Positions 9,054 to 15,872 of a DNA stretch of 62,611 bases are shown piece by piece (position 1 is the stretch's first letter; every line of letters begins with the position of its first letter). The notes below the pieces were generated by a model, which saw nothing but the letters and a program-made list of their open reading frames with translations, had not been told where the DNA came from and did not search any database. Source of the DNA: an uncultured Prevotellaceae bacterium. Lineage in GTDB: Bacteria; Bacteroidota; Bacteroidia; Bacteroidales; Muribaculaceae. The stretch is from positions 1-62,611 of the forward strand of contig CAMVPC010000021.1 of the NCBI GenBank assembly GCA_947169265.1, in the 5' to 3' direction. Made by a program: the position numbers and the translations under genes.

Positions 9054-10253
9054 TTAATAAAGGAAACCAACCAGCCAGATGGGCAGCTTGTTGCCTACGG
9101 GCATCTCAATATCATCGGCCAAGATGTAGGAATCAGGCATATTAGCTATCTGGGCGAAGCTCTTGCTGCGGCCTCCCACTTCAAAACGATATTTGTCATC
9201 GACATGGAAATCGCCATTACTCAACGGATATTCCACCTTATGCTGATAGCCTAATTGGTTGGCAACAAATGTTTCTCGTTCAGTGCCAACGACCACATCG
9301 CCCAACGAGAGGACATGAAGCAAATTAGTGTTTCCCAAATAAATTTTATCGGGCTTTTGCATTCGTTTCATATTGACAAGGTCGCTGTACATGAGATTGA
9401 GTAATCGGGCATGTTGCAAATGAATCAGATAATTAATGACCGTGTTGCGCTGCAAGCCTGTGGTTGCCGAAAGATTAGAAATGTTTACCTCAAATGGTTG
9501 GGAACTGGCAATTACCGAGAGCAGCGATTTTATCTTGCGCAGATTTTCCACATTCACGCCACACAGTTGAGTGAGTTCAATCTCAATAATATAATTGACC
9601 ACATTTTCGACGACCACGTCATAATCTTGGTCGTTGCGCATATAAAATGGATAATAGCCATGCTTGAGATATTCACGAAAATACTGCAAAGGGCGGCACA
9701 TTTGATTTATAGTGACGCATATATCATCGGCATTGGCCAACAGTTCATCAATTTTGCCAGGAGCGACCTTGATGTCATAATATAACATCAGAAACTCACG
9801 GAACGACAAGCCCTGCATTGTATAAGGCACACAACGCCGCGACAGGTCGGCATCACCATTAAGCAACTGCAACAAAGACGAACCACTGAAGACCACACGC
9901 ATGTCGGGATAGGAATCATATATCTCCTTTATTTCGATGCTCCACGTGGGATACTTATGAACTTCATCCAAAAACAGATGTTTCCCTCCATTCTTGTAGA
10001 ATGCATCGGCAAGTTCCAACAGATTATGGGTAGTGAAATATAATCCACCCAAGTCACAATAAAGTGCTTCATTGGTGTTCATTCCGTAATGTTTTTTTAT
10101 ATACTGGAGCATCAGCGTGGTTTTTCCCACGCCCCTTGCGCCTCTAATGGCGAGCAAGGGGGCATCCCAGTTTATGTCATTCATCAACGAGCGCACCAAC
10201 TTGAGCGAAGTAAATCTCAATAACCTGTTTTGCTTTTCAAAAAGACGTTCCAT
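9054..10253 (-). CDS. accessory AAA ATPase, AAA_14/DUF4143 type
   Basis: A 399-residue ATPase of the large Bacteroidetes family annotated as ATP-binding protein. Walker A is GARGVGKTT (residues 38-46) and Walker B LFLDEVH (93-99), followed by a sensor-like VVFSGSS. The C-terminal half matches the DUF4143 winged-helix/nuclease-like region and ends in the family-typical YRFEVGGRSKSF ... NKLPIWLVGFLY. These proteins are highly paralogous and their biological role is unsettled; defence, toxin or DNA-mobility roles are guesses. The gene is noticeably richer in A+T than dnaB and rpmH around it, suggesting acquisition. Three 33-bp direct repeats lie just upstream of its promoter. Confidence 0.85.
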   Translation of the reverse strand: MERLFEKQNRLLRFTSLKLVRSLMNDINWDAPLLAIRGARGVGKTTLMLQYIKKHYGMNTNEALYCDLGGLYFTTHNLLELADAFYKNGGKHLFLDEVHKYPTWSIEIKEIYDSYPDMRVVFSGSSLLQLLNGDADLSRRCVPYTMQGLSFREFLMLYYDIKVAPGKIDELLANADDICVTINQMCRPLQYFREYLKHGYYPFYMRNDQDYDVVVENVVNYIIEIELTQLCGVNVENLRKIKSLLSVIASSQPFEVNISNLSATTGLQRNTVINYLIHLQHARLLNLMYSDLVNMKRMQKPDKIYLGNTNLLHVLSLGDVVVGTERETFVANQLGYQHKVEYPLSNGDFHVDDKYRFEVGGRSKSFAQIANMPDSYILADDIEMPVGNKLPIWLVGFLY

Positions 10254-10279
10254 GATAACCTCATTTGTTTATTCGCCGA

Positions 10280-10287
10280 CAAAGATA
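10280..10287 (-). promoter_or_regulatory. -7 element of the ATPase gene
   Basis: TATCTTTG on the minus strand (10287 to 10280) fits TAnnTTTG exactly, 27 bases before the ATPase ATG. No clear -33 TTTG is seen; the first 33-bp repeat unit occupies that position instead, so repeat-bound factors could control this promoter. Confidence 0.55.
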
Positions 10288-10291
10288 CAAC

Positions 10292-10390
10292 AAATTGCTC
10301 AATGGAAAAAGCATTTTTTGGGAAATTTTGCTCAATCGGGAAAGCAATTTTGGCGCTATTTTGCTCAATCGGGAAAGCAGAACAGGATAA
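10292..10390. repeat. three tandem 33-bp direct repeats upstream of the ATPase
   Basis: Units start at 10292, 10325 and 10358, exactly 33 bases apart. Units 2 and 3 share an identical 22-base block that includes GCTCAATCGGGAAAGCA; unit 1 carries a diverged version (GCTCAATGGAAAAAGCA). The array begins five bases upstream of the ATPase -7 element, so it resembles an operator or iteron array rather than coding sequence. Confidence 0.85.
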
Positions 10391-10417
10391 TCGCCATGTA
10401 TTCAGGTCATTTTGTGT

Positions 10418-10951
10418 TTAGCTGCATGAGGTGTTTTTCTTGTAGTTCTTATACACCTTATTTAATTGCTTGTCGATTTCATGCTGTGGGCGGTCGAACT
10501 CGGCGAGCTTATATTCCACTTTCTCGGTCTTCTGTGGGTCATTGCGGTGGTGATATCGGATAATGAGTGTGAGCGTGGGTGGCATTCCGCGATAATGGTA
10601 GTTGGTCTTAAAGCGCACTTGCTCGCAATCTTCAAATGGTATCCTTTGGGCCAAACCACGCCGGTCGTAGGTGATGAAATGGTCAGTTTCCACGCCAAAT
10701 GCCGGAATACCGCGAAAGGCCATCATCGTTTTGCCAAGCGCCTCAAACGCCGAGAGAATCATCCCAAGGGTTAACAGGCCGTAAACGATAATGATTACAT
10801 AGCCTTTCCAGTCAGTAAACAAGAACGAGAGTTCCCAGTGGACGTAGCTATACACCCCGAAAGCTACCGCCAAGGCCGAAAACAGCGCGTAGAGCACCGC
10901 CTTGGTCGCTATTTTACCCTTGCTGTAATAGTATTGTCGCATTGCTTCCAT
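10418..10951 (-). CDS. small membrane protein of unknown function (possibly STM3941-like)
   Basis: Encodes 177 residues from the ATG at 10951 (MEAMRQYYYSKGK). An earlier in-frame TTG at 10975 is rejected because it falls inside a perfect promoter -7 element. Two hydrophobic segments lie in the first ~85 residues (around AVLYALFSALAVAFGVYSYV and VIIIVYGLLTLGMILSAF), followed by a soluble part with IPFEDCEQVRFKTNY and a basic C-terminus. The order of two helices then a PH-like beta domain resembles the STM3941 family, but I am not certain. It is followed by the ATPase gene after 164 bases. Confidence 0.7.
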   Translation of the reverse strand: MEAMRQYYYSKGKIATKAVLYALFSALAVAFGVYSYVHWELSFLFTDWKGYVIIIVYGLLTLGMILSAFEALGKTMMAFRGIPAFGVETDHFITYDRRGLAQRIPFEDCEQVRFKTNYHYRGMPPTLTLIIRYHHRNDPQKTEKVEYKLAEFDRPQHEIDKQLNKVYKNYKKNTSCS

Positions 10952-10972
10952 TGGAGAACGTTTTTTACCGCG

Positions 10973-11004
10973 CAAAGTTAAGCAATGCGCGGCACATACA
11001 CAAA
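10973..11004 (-). promoter_or_regulatory. complete Bacteroidetes promoter for the small membrane protein
   Basis: On the minus strand TTTG (11004-11001), a 20-base spacer and TAACTTTG (10980-10973) match the consensus exactly. The expected start of transcription lies about 15-18 bases before the ATG at 10951, which decides the translation start. Confidence 0.7.
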
Positions 11005-11010
11005 CACATC

Positions 11011-11052
11011 AAAGGCCGTCGCTTGCGGGACGAGCCCCATCGCAACGGCTTT
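11011..11052 (-). terminator. possible rpmH terminator hairpin
   Basis: AAAGGCCGTCGC (11011-11022) pairs with GCAACGGCTTT (11042-11052) across a GC-rich loop. It lies about 70 bases past the rpmH stop. The T-tract after it on the minus strand is short, so termination is only suggested. Confidence 0.35.
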
Positions 11053-11121
11053 GTGTGACTGTCGCCCTCATGGCGGCGCAATGAGCCACCGGGCGAGCTG
11101 AAAGTTGTGAGGCGCAACGGC

Positions 11122-11277
11122 TTACTTGCGGTAAACCGAGTCGCTCACCGAGAGGCTATAGCGGCCCTTGGCGCGGCGACGTGCGAGGACCTTGCGGCCA
11201 TCGGCGGTGCGCATACGGCGGCGGAAACCATGCTTGTTAGCTCTCTTTCTGTTCGACGGTTGATAAGTACGTTTCAT
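11122..11277 (-). CDS. rpmH: 50S ribosomal protein L34
   Basis: A 51-residue gene read directly from the sequence: [20 protein letters not shown] at the start and [13 protein letters not shown] at the end. The N-terminal [12 protein letters not shown] and the central Arg/Lys-rich helix are the L34 hallmark; the protein lies at the base of the large subunit near 23S rRNA. The ATG at 11277 is preceded by an AT-rich leader and a perfect promoter shared back to back with efp. Confidence 0.97.
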   Translation of the reverse strand: MKRTYQPSNRKRANKHGFRRRMRTADGRKVLARRRAKGRYSLSVSDSVYRK

Positions 11278-11319
11278 CTTTTATTTCTATGTTTTATATT
11301 ATTTTTCCAAAACGGCGTG

Positions 11320-11351
11320 CAAAATTAGTCACTTTTTTCAAAATAACCAAA
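11320..11351 (-). promoter_or_regulatory. rpmH promoter
   Basis: TTTG (11351-11348 on the minus strand), 20-base spacer, TAATTTTG (11327-11320): an exact match to the Bacteroidetes vegetative consensus, about 43 bases before the rpmH ATG. Confidence 0.75.
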
Positions 11352-11376
11352 CAAAGTGCGTTTTTTAGTGCAGAAT

Positions 11377-11408
11377 TTTGCAAATTTTCTCCTTTTACCT
11401 TAATTTTG
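11377..11408 (+). promoter_or_regulatory. efp promoter
   Basis: TTTG (11377-11380), 20-base spacer, TAATTTTG (11401-11408): exact consensus, leaving a leader of about 45 bases before the efp ATG at 11456. It is divergent from the rpmH promoter. Confidence 0.75.
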
Positions 11409-11455
11409 CGGTCGCAAAGAAATACATTATTAATTTAAATATACCGCAAAGACTT

Positions 11456-12019
11456 ATGATTAATGCCCAAGACATTAAGAACGGAACCTGCATCCGCCTC
11501 GACGGCAGACTCTATTTCTGCATCGAATTCCTCCATGTGAAGCCCGGTAAAGGCAACACCTTCATGCGCACCAAGCTCAAAGACGTCGTCGACGGACGCG
11601 TGCTCGAGCGCCGCTTCAACATCGGCGAGAAACTCGAGGACGTACGCGTGGAACGTCGTCCTTACCAGTTCCTCTACATGGACGGTGACGACGCCATCTT
11701 CATGAACAACGAGACCTACGAGCAAATTCCCATCCTCAAGGAGGTCATCACCGGTGCCGACTTTATGAAGGAAGGCGATGTGGTGGAAGTCGTGAGCGAC
11801 GCTTCGACCGAGACCGTGCTTTATGCCGAAATGCCCGTCAAGACCGTGCTCGAAATCACTTACACCGAGCCCGGCATCAAGGGCGATACCGCCACCAACA
11901 CCCTCAAGCCCGCCACCGTCGAGACCGGCGCCACCGTGCGTGTGCCCCTGTTTATCGACAACGGCGAGAAGATTGAGGTCGACACCCGCGACGGCAGCTA
12001 CGTGGGCCGCGTGCGCTAA
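11456..12019 (+). CDS. efp: elongation factor P
   Basis: EF-P relieves ribosome stalling at polyproline stretches. The 187-residue protein starts at the ATG at 11456 ([10 protein letters not shown]); the longer upstream reading frame would include the promoter -7 element and is rejected. The KOW-like N-terminal domain carries the tip loop HVKPGKGN with Lys32 at the modification position, followed by two OB domains ([26 protein letters not shown] is the conserved C-terminal region). No epmA/epmB or deoxyhypusine-type modification gene lies in the window, so the modification state is unknown. Confidence 0.96.
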   Translation: MINAQDIKNGTCIRLDGRLYFCIEFLHVKPGKGNTFMRTKLKDVVDGRVLERRFNIGEKLEDVRVERRPYQFLYMDGDDAIFMNNETYEQIPILKEVITGADFMKEGDVVEVVSDASTETVLYAEMPVKTVLEITYTEPGIKGDTATNTLKPATVETGATVRVPLFIDNGEKIEVDTRDGSYVGRVR

Positions 12020-12048
12020 TCGTGCCCCACTCCGCGAGCAACGCATTA

Positions 12049-12082
12049 AGGGCGGCATGGTTGAGTAGCCGTGCCGCCCTCA
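12049..12082. terminator. bidirectional terminator between efp and the TonB-C gene
   Basis: GGGCGGCATGG (12050-12060) pairs with CCGTGCCGCCC (12069-12079) over an 8-base loop, with one mismatch. It lies in the short gap between converging genes with AT-rich flanks, so it can serve both strands. Confidence 0.7.
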
Positions 12083-12102
12083 TTATATCGTTATTCCCCC
12101 TT

Positions 12103-12699
12103 TCAGTACTGGAGCTTGAACGTGACCGGCACCACATAGTTGTAAGCCACCGGACGGCCATCGAGCATGGCGGGCTTGAAACGGGGTAGCTCGCCACACA
12201 CGCGCTGCGCCTCGTTATCAAGCGAGGGATGCACGCCATGGACCACCTCCACATCGGTCACCGAGCCGTCGCTGCGCACGAGAAACCGCACCATCACCTT
12301 GCCCGAAATGTTGTTTTGCGCGGCCTTGGCCGGATATTTCACGTGCTGTGAGAGCCACCGCAAGAGGCCCACGTCACCACCATCGGCAAACTCGGGCATC
12401 TGGTCGACGGCCTGCACTGCCGCCTCGGCGGTTATCGACACCGGCTCATCGTAATAGTTCCCTTGGGCTTGCGCCTCGCCGGCAGTCACAAACTCGTCGA
12501 CTACCGCCGTGTTCTCGACACGCTCGCGCTCACGCTCCTGTTCTTGCCGGCGTTGCGCGGCCTGTTGCTCGGGCGTGACCACTTTTTTGCGCACATGCCG
12601 TCGACTGGTTTGCGCGGTAACATCGGCCGCCGTGAGCATCATGACCACAGCCAGCGACAGCAGCCACAATCGTTTGAGGAAAGTATTCGATAGTCTCAT
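12103..12699 (-). CDS. TonB C-terminal domain protein
   Basis: A 198-residue exported protein with an N-terminal hydrophobic segment ending at a signal-peptidase-like site (ADVTAQ), a charged Gln/Arg/Glu linker (about residues 40-62) and a C-terminal TonB domain. The TonB fold shows YPAKAAQNNISGKVMVRF, SDGSVTDVEVVHGVHPSLDNEA and FKPAMLDGRPV. Classic TonB keeps its N-terminal helix as an anchor; here the helix looks cleavable, so the protein may be periplasmic rather than coupled to ExbB/ExbD. It is monocistronic, with TAACTTTG at 12768-12761 as its -7 element. Confidence 0.8.
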   Translation of the reverse strand: MRLSNTFLKRLWLLSLAVVMMLTAADVTAQTSRRHVRKKVVTPEQQAAQRRQEQERERERVENTAVVDEFVTAGEAQAQGNYYDEPVSITAEAAVQAVDQMPEFADGGDVGLLRWLSQHVKYPAKAAQNNISGKVMVRFLVRSDGSVTDVEVVHGVHPSLDNEAQRVCGELPRFKPAMLDGRPVAYNYVVPVTFKLQY

Positions 12700-12760
12700 A
12701 TTACGTCAATGTTTAAGTCAATGGAACCGGACGCATCACGCGCCACGGCGTTACTGCACG

Positions 12761-12768
12761 CAAAGTTA
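12761..12768 (-). promoter_or_regulatory. -7 element of the TonB-C gene
   Basis: TAACTTTG on the minus strand (12768-12761), exact TAnnTTTG, about 60 bases before the ATG at 12699. A GTTG is present at the -33 spacing. Confidence 0.55.
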
Positions 12769-12851
12769 CATCAAATATTCCAAAACCGCAACACTACCAT
12801 CAAAAAAAGGTAACACTCAAGGGGGTAAAATTATTCTCGGTGACATTGCCA

Positions 12852-12894
12852 ATAAAAAAGCGGTCGAGATACACACAAAGGCGACTCGACCGCT
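12852..12894 (-). terminator. rho-independent terminator of the TPR-retropepsin gene
   Basis: On the minus strand AGCGGTCGAG, a 16-base loop and CTCGACCGCT form a perfect 10-bp stem (12894-12859) followed by TTTTTTATT. It lies about 47 bases beyond the stop at 12941, the clearest intrinsic terminator in the window. Confidence 0.88.
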
Positions 12895-12940
12895 TGGGCA
12901 CACTAAAGATTCAGGCAATGGATATGAACCTGAATCATAA

Positions 12941-15001
12941 TTATTCGGAGTGGGTGACCTTAATTACCTGGCGGGCATTGTCGATTTCGATTTTTCCCAG
13001 GCGGCTCAGCACACTCTGGCCCAGCAGCAAGGGTGCCCGCTGGTTGCTCACAACCGAGGCCCTAACGTCTTTCAGCTCCAGCCCGCCAAAGTCGACTTTG
13101 CGCAATATTATCACCGTACCCACACTCACGTTGCCGTTGGCGTCGGTATACCGCGCGCTACCCACCACATCTTTGCGGCTGAGATATCCGTTTTTTGCCA
13201 GGAAACTGGCCTCGACTTGCGACATGGTCACATCGGCCGCACCAGTATCGAAAATAAAATGAAGGGGCAAGCCGTTGATGCTGCACTTGACCTTGCACAC
13301 GCCATTCGCCCGCGTGAAAGGCACTTCGGTCGTGACCTCCTCCTTGCGCTCATCCTGCGAGACAACTTCACTCATGCGATCCTCCACAATGTTGAGTTCC
13401 ACGACCTTGACGGGTTTATGCTTCTCGATGAGCGCCTTGAATTGCGGCTTGTCGCGCACAAAATCCAGGTCGGCATCTTCTTCCATACCTTTGAAGTCAT
13501 CGTAGCCCAGGTCCAAGGCCTTTTCAAGATAGACAAGGGCATTCCCTATGTCGCGCATACCCGAATAAAGACAAGCCGCATTGTAATAAGCTCCGCAATC
13601 TTGGGAATCGCGACTGATGATGCCGTTCATAATCGAGATGGCTTTCGCATTGTCACCAAGTTCCTTGTAGGCAAACGGGAGTGCGTAGTACTTGTCGGGC
13701 GTGTTCTCGAGTTCAATAACTTTCAGGAAATCGGTCACGGCTTGAGCCTGGTTCATCTGCTCGGAGTAGCAGCGACCACGATAGAGGTAAGCGAAGCTAC
13801 TGGCTGGCGAAAGCGCAATTCCCACAGAGTAATCATCGATAGCGGCGTCAATGTCACCTTCCTTCTCATTCATCTTAGCCCGCGTGAAATAGAGGCTGGC
13901 ATCCTCAGGCGAAAGCGCGATCAGTTCTTCCAGTCCCCTATAGGCCTCGATGGTTTCACCCATCGCCAGCAAGATTTCCACCTTGAGGCGTTTAGCGTCC
14001 ACATCGTCGGCATCCATCGTGAGCGACTTGTTCACATTTTCAAGCGCTTGCTTATAGTCTTCCATATCGTTGTAGCACGCAGCGATGCGTTCATAGGTCG
14101 CGGCCGACGGCTCAATCTTATTGCTGAGCATATAACAATCTAAAGCCTTGCCGTACTGCTTGTTTCCTTCATATATCATAGCAGCCAAATGAGGCCAATA
14201 GGCCATAGCCGGAGCTTTGGCCATCTCCACTTTTATTTTTGCCAAAAGCATGGTCAACGCCGGCTCTTGGAGATCAAGGGCTTGATTAAACGCATATTCG
14301 TCATAATCAATCGAGAGAGCATGCACAATGTCGGTGGTGGCCTCATCCCACTTTTTCAACTCACTATAAGCTTGGGCACGGTAAGCGTAAACTCTCGAGA
14401 AATCTTTATTTATCATGATGGCTTTATTGCAATAGTTGACAGCCTCATCAAAGTGTTGCTGAGCCATGGCATTGCGCCAAAATCCCATTAAGAGCACCGG
14501 ATTGTTGGGGTCCAATTTGAGCGCACTCTTGTAATCTTCATCGGCAAGCTTATATTTGCCTTGTAAATAATAGATGTGCGCCCGACCCACATAATTATCC
14601 ACAGTGCGTTGATTGTCGATGGCTTTATCCATGTCGCTGAGCGCCTTGACGGTATCGGCCAGCACCAAGTGATAGCCAGCTCGCAGCCTATAAGCTTTGC
14701 TTATATATTCGTGGTCTCTCCACGGAATCAGTTTGATGGATTTATCGGCCGAAATCAGCCCTCTCGCATAGTCTTCCTGATGGTATCGAATTGTCGAAAT
14801 CCAATAGTAGGAGTAACCGTTTTTAGAATTCTCCTTGATATCCTTATTGAAATATTCAAGCGCAAGCTCGAAGTTGTTTTCCCGGAACGCTTCGGTTCCG
14901 CGAATATAGTTATAAGACTCGGGGCGCTTGACGCTTTTGGCCATCATGGTCGTGCCGCACAAGAGGCATAATAGGACGATTAGGAGTAGTTTTTGTTTCA
15001 T
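12941..15001 (-). CDS. TPR-repeat protein with C-terminal retropepsin-like aspartic protease domain
   Basis: A 686-residue exported protein: signal peptide (residues 1-21), then about a dozen tetratricopeptide repeats up to ~510, a charged linker with VVSQDERKEEV, and a final ~110-residue clan AA domain. The latter has the catalytic FIFDTGAADV (Asp585-Thr-Gly) and the later hydrophobic-Gly motif LLLGQSVLSRL, as in single-lobe retropepsins that act as homodimers. The TPR part probably recruits a partner or organises a complex in the periplasm. It is preceded by no close gene and ends at a strong terminator, so it is monocistronic. Substrate unknown. Confidence 0.85.
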   Translation of the reverse strand: MKQKLLLIVLLCLLCGTTMMAKSVKRPESYNYIRGTEAFRENNFELALEYFNKDIKENSKNGYSYYWISTIRYHQEDYARGLISADKSIKLIPWRDHEYISKAYRLRAGYHLVLADTVKALSDMDKAIDNQRTVDNYVGRAHIYYLQGKYKLADEDYKSALKLDPNNPVLLMGFWRNAMAQQHFDEAVNYCNKAIMINKDFSRVYAYRAQAYSELKKWDEATTDIVHALSIDYDEYAFNQALDLQEPALTMLLAKIKVEMAKAPAMAYWPHLAAMIYEGNKQYGKALDCYMLSNKIEPSAATYERIAACYNDMEDYKQALENVNKSLTMDADDVDAKRLKVEILLAMGETIEAYRGLEELIALSPEDASLYFTRAKMNEKEGDIDAAIDDYSVGIALSPASSFAYLYRGRCYSEQMNQAQAVTDFLKVIELENTPDKYYALPFAYKELGDNAKAISIMNGIISRDSQDCGAYYNAACLYSGMRDIGNALVYLEKALDLGYDDFKGMEEDADLDFVRDKPQFKALIEKHKPVKVVELNIVEDRMSEVVSQDERKEEVTTEVPFTRANGVCKVKCSINGLPLHFIFDTGAADVTMSQVEASFLAKNGYLSRKDVVGSARYTDANGNVSVGTVIILRKVDFGGLELKDVRASVVSNQRAPLLLGQSVLSRLGKIEIDNARQVIKVTHSE

Positions 15002-15122
15002 TGTCTTACGATTTTTTTGATAAAAGGTAGATATTTTTGTGTAAAATTACAACATAAAATAAATGTCCCCGAAGAACTGCAAGGTTGTTGTTTTTAGGTT
15101 TTGCCGAAAACTACCCAAATGT

Positions 15123-15298
15123 GCTCGAAGTTACGCGGCACCTCGGCAATAAAAATGAAAAACTTCGTGTTTCATTTTGTATTGCGCTCGGTTTGCAGTA
15201 ACGTTGAGGCGGGGGCTCGAAGTTACGCGGCACCTCGGCAATAAAAATGAAAAACTTCGTGTTTCATTTTGTATTGCGCTCGGTTTGCAGTAACTTTG
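15123..15298 (+). repeat. palindromic promoter repeat, array A (two copies)
   Basis: Two 71-base imperfect palindromes at 15131-15201 and 15223-15293, period 92, each beginning TTACGCGG and ending TTTGCAGTAA, with GCTCGAAG before each. The arms pair CGGCAAT with ATTGCGCTCGG around ATGAAA...TTTCAT. Copy 2 ends in a full promoter, TTTG (15268-15271), 19 bases, TAACTTTG (15291-15298); copy 1 has the defective TAACGTTG. The array fills most of the 304-base gap 15002-15305; the remainder is AT-rich leader of the minus-strand TPR gene with no coding signal. Confidence 0.9.
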
Positions 15299-15305
15299 TG
15301 GCAGG

Positions 15306-15866
15306 ATGCGTTACTTGGTAAGCGAAGAGATATGGAATTTCGGGCTCGATGAGGCACTGGCGGCAATGCCGGCATGGCGCCGCGACGAGGTGTCACACTA
15401 TCGCCGCGAGGTGGACCGGCGCGTGCGCGTCGTGGCCCACGGCTTGTTGCGCAGGCTACTCAACGAGGAATATAACTTGGAACTTGACACACTGCGGGTG
15501 GCACGTGGCGAGCACGGGAAACCGTTTTTCCCCGACTTTCCCCACGTCCACTTCAACGTGAGCCACTGCGACCTGGCTGTGGCATGCGTCGTGGCCTCAA
15601 CTCCCGTGGGCATTGACGTGGAAACGGTTGCGCCCCTTGACATGGAGGTGGCGCGGCGCGTGCTCAGCGATAACGAACTGCGTGACGTGCTCGCCGCGCC
15701 GCGCCCCGATGTGGCTTTCACCCGCTTGTGGACACTCAAAGAGAGCTATCTCAAACTGCTGGGCACCGGCCTGATCGACGATATCAAAGCCCTTATTGTA
15801 CCGGCCGGCCGCACCCGGTCGGTAGTCCTCACTACTACGCGTTACGCTCTCGCTATCAGCCAATAG
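15306..15866 (+). CDS. Sfp-type 4'-phosphopantetheinyl transferase
   Basis: Moves the phosphopantetheine arm from CoA to a carrier-protein serine. The pseudo-dimeric Sfp motifs are present: FNVSH (residues 83-87), GIDVE (102-106, metal-binding Asp) and WTLKESYLK (142-150). The 186-residue length is short for Sfp but fits the compact Bacteroidetes type. The ATG at 15306 lies only 7 bases after the -7 element of repeat array A, so its mRNA should have almost no leader. It converges on the S41 protease gene with 6 bases between stops. The target could be the fatty-acid ACP, since no NRPS or PKS is nearby. Confidence 0.88.
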   Translation: MRYLVSEEIWNFGLDEALAAMPAWRRDEVSHYRREVDRRVRVVAHGLLRRLLNEEYNLELDTLRVARGEHGKPFFPDFPHVHFNVSHCDLAVACVVASTPVGIDVETVAPLDMEVARRVLSDNELRDVLAAPRPDVAFTRLWTLKESYLKLLGTGLIDDIKALIVPAGRTRSVVLTTTRYALAISQ

Positions 15867-15872
15867 GCGCTA

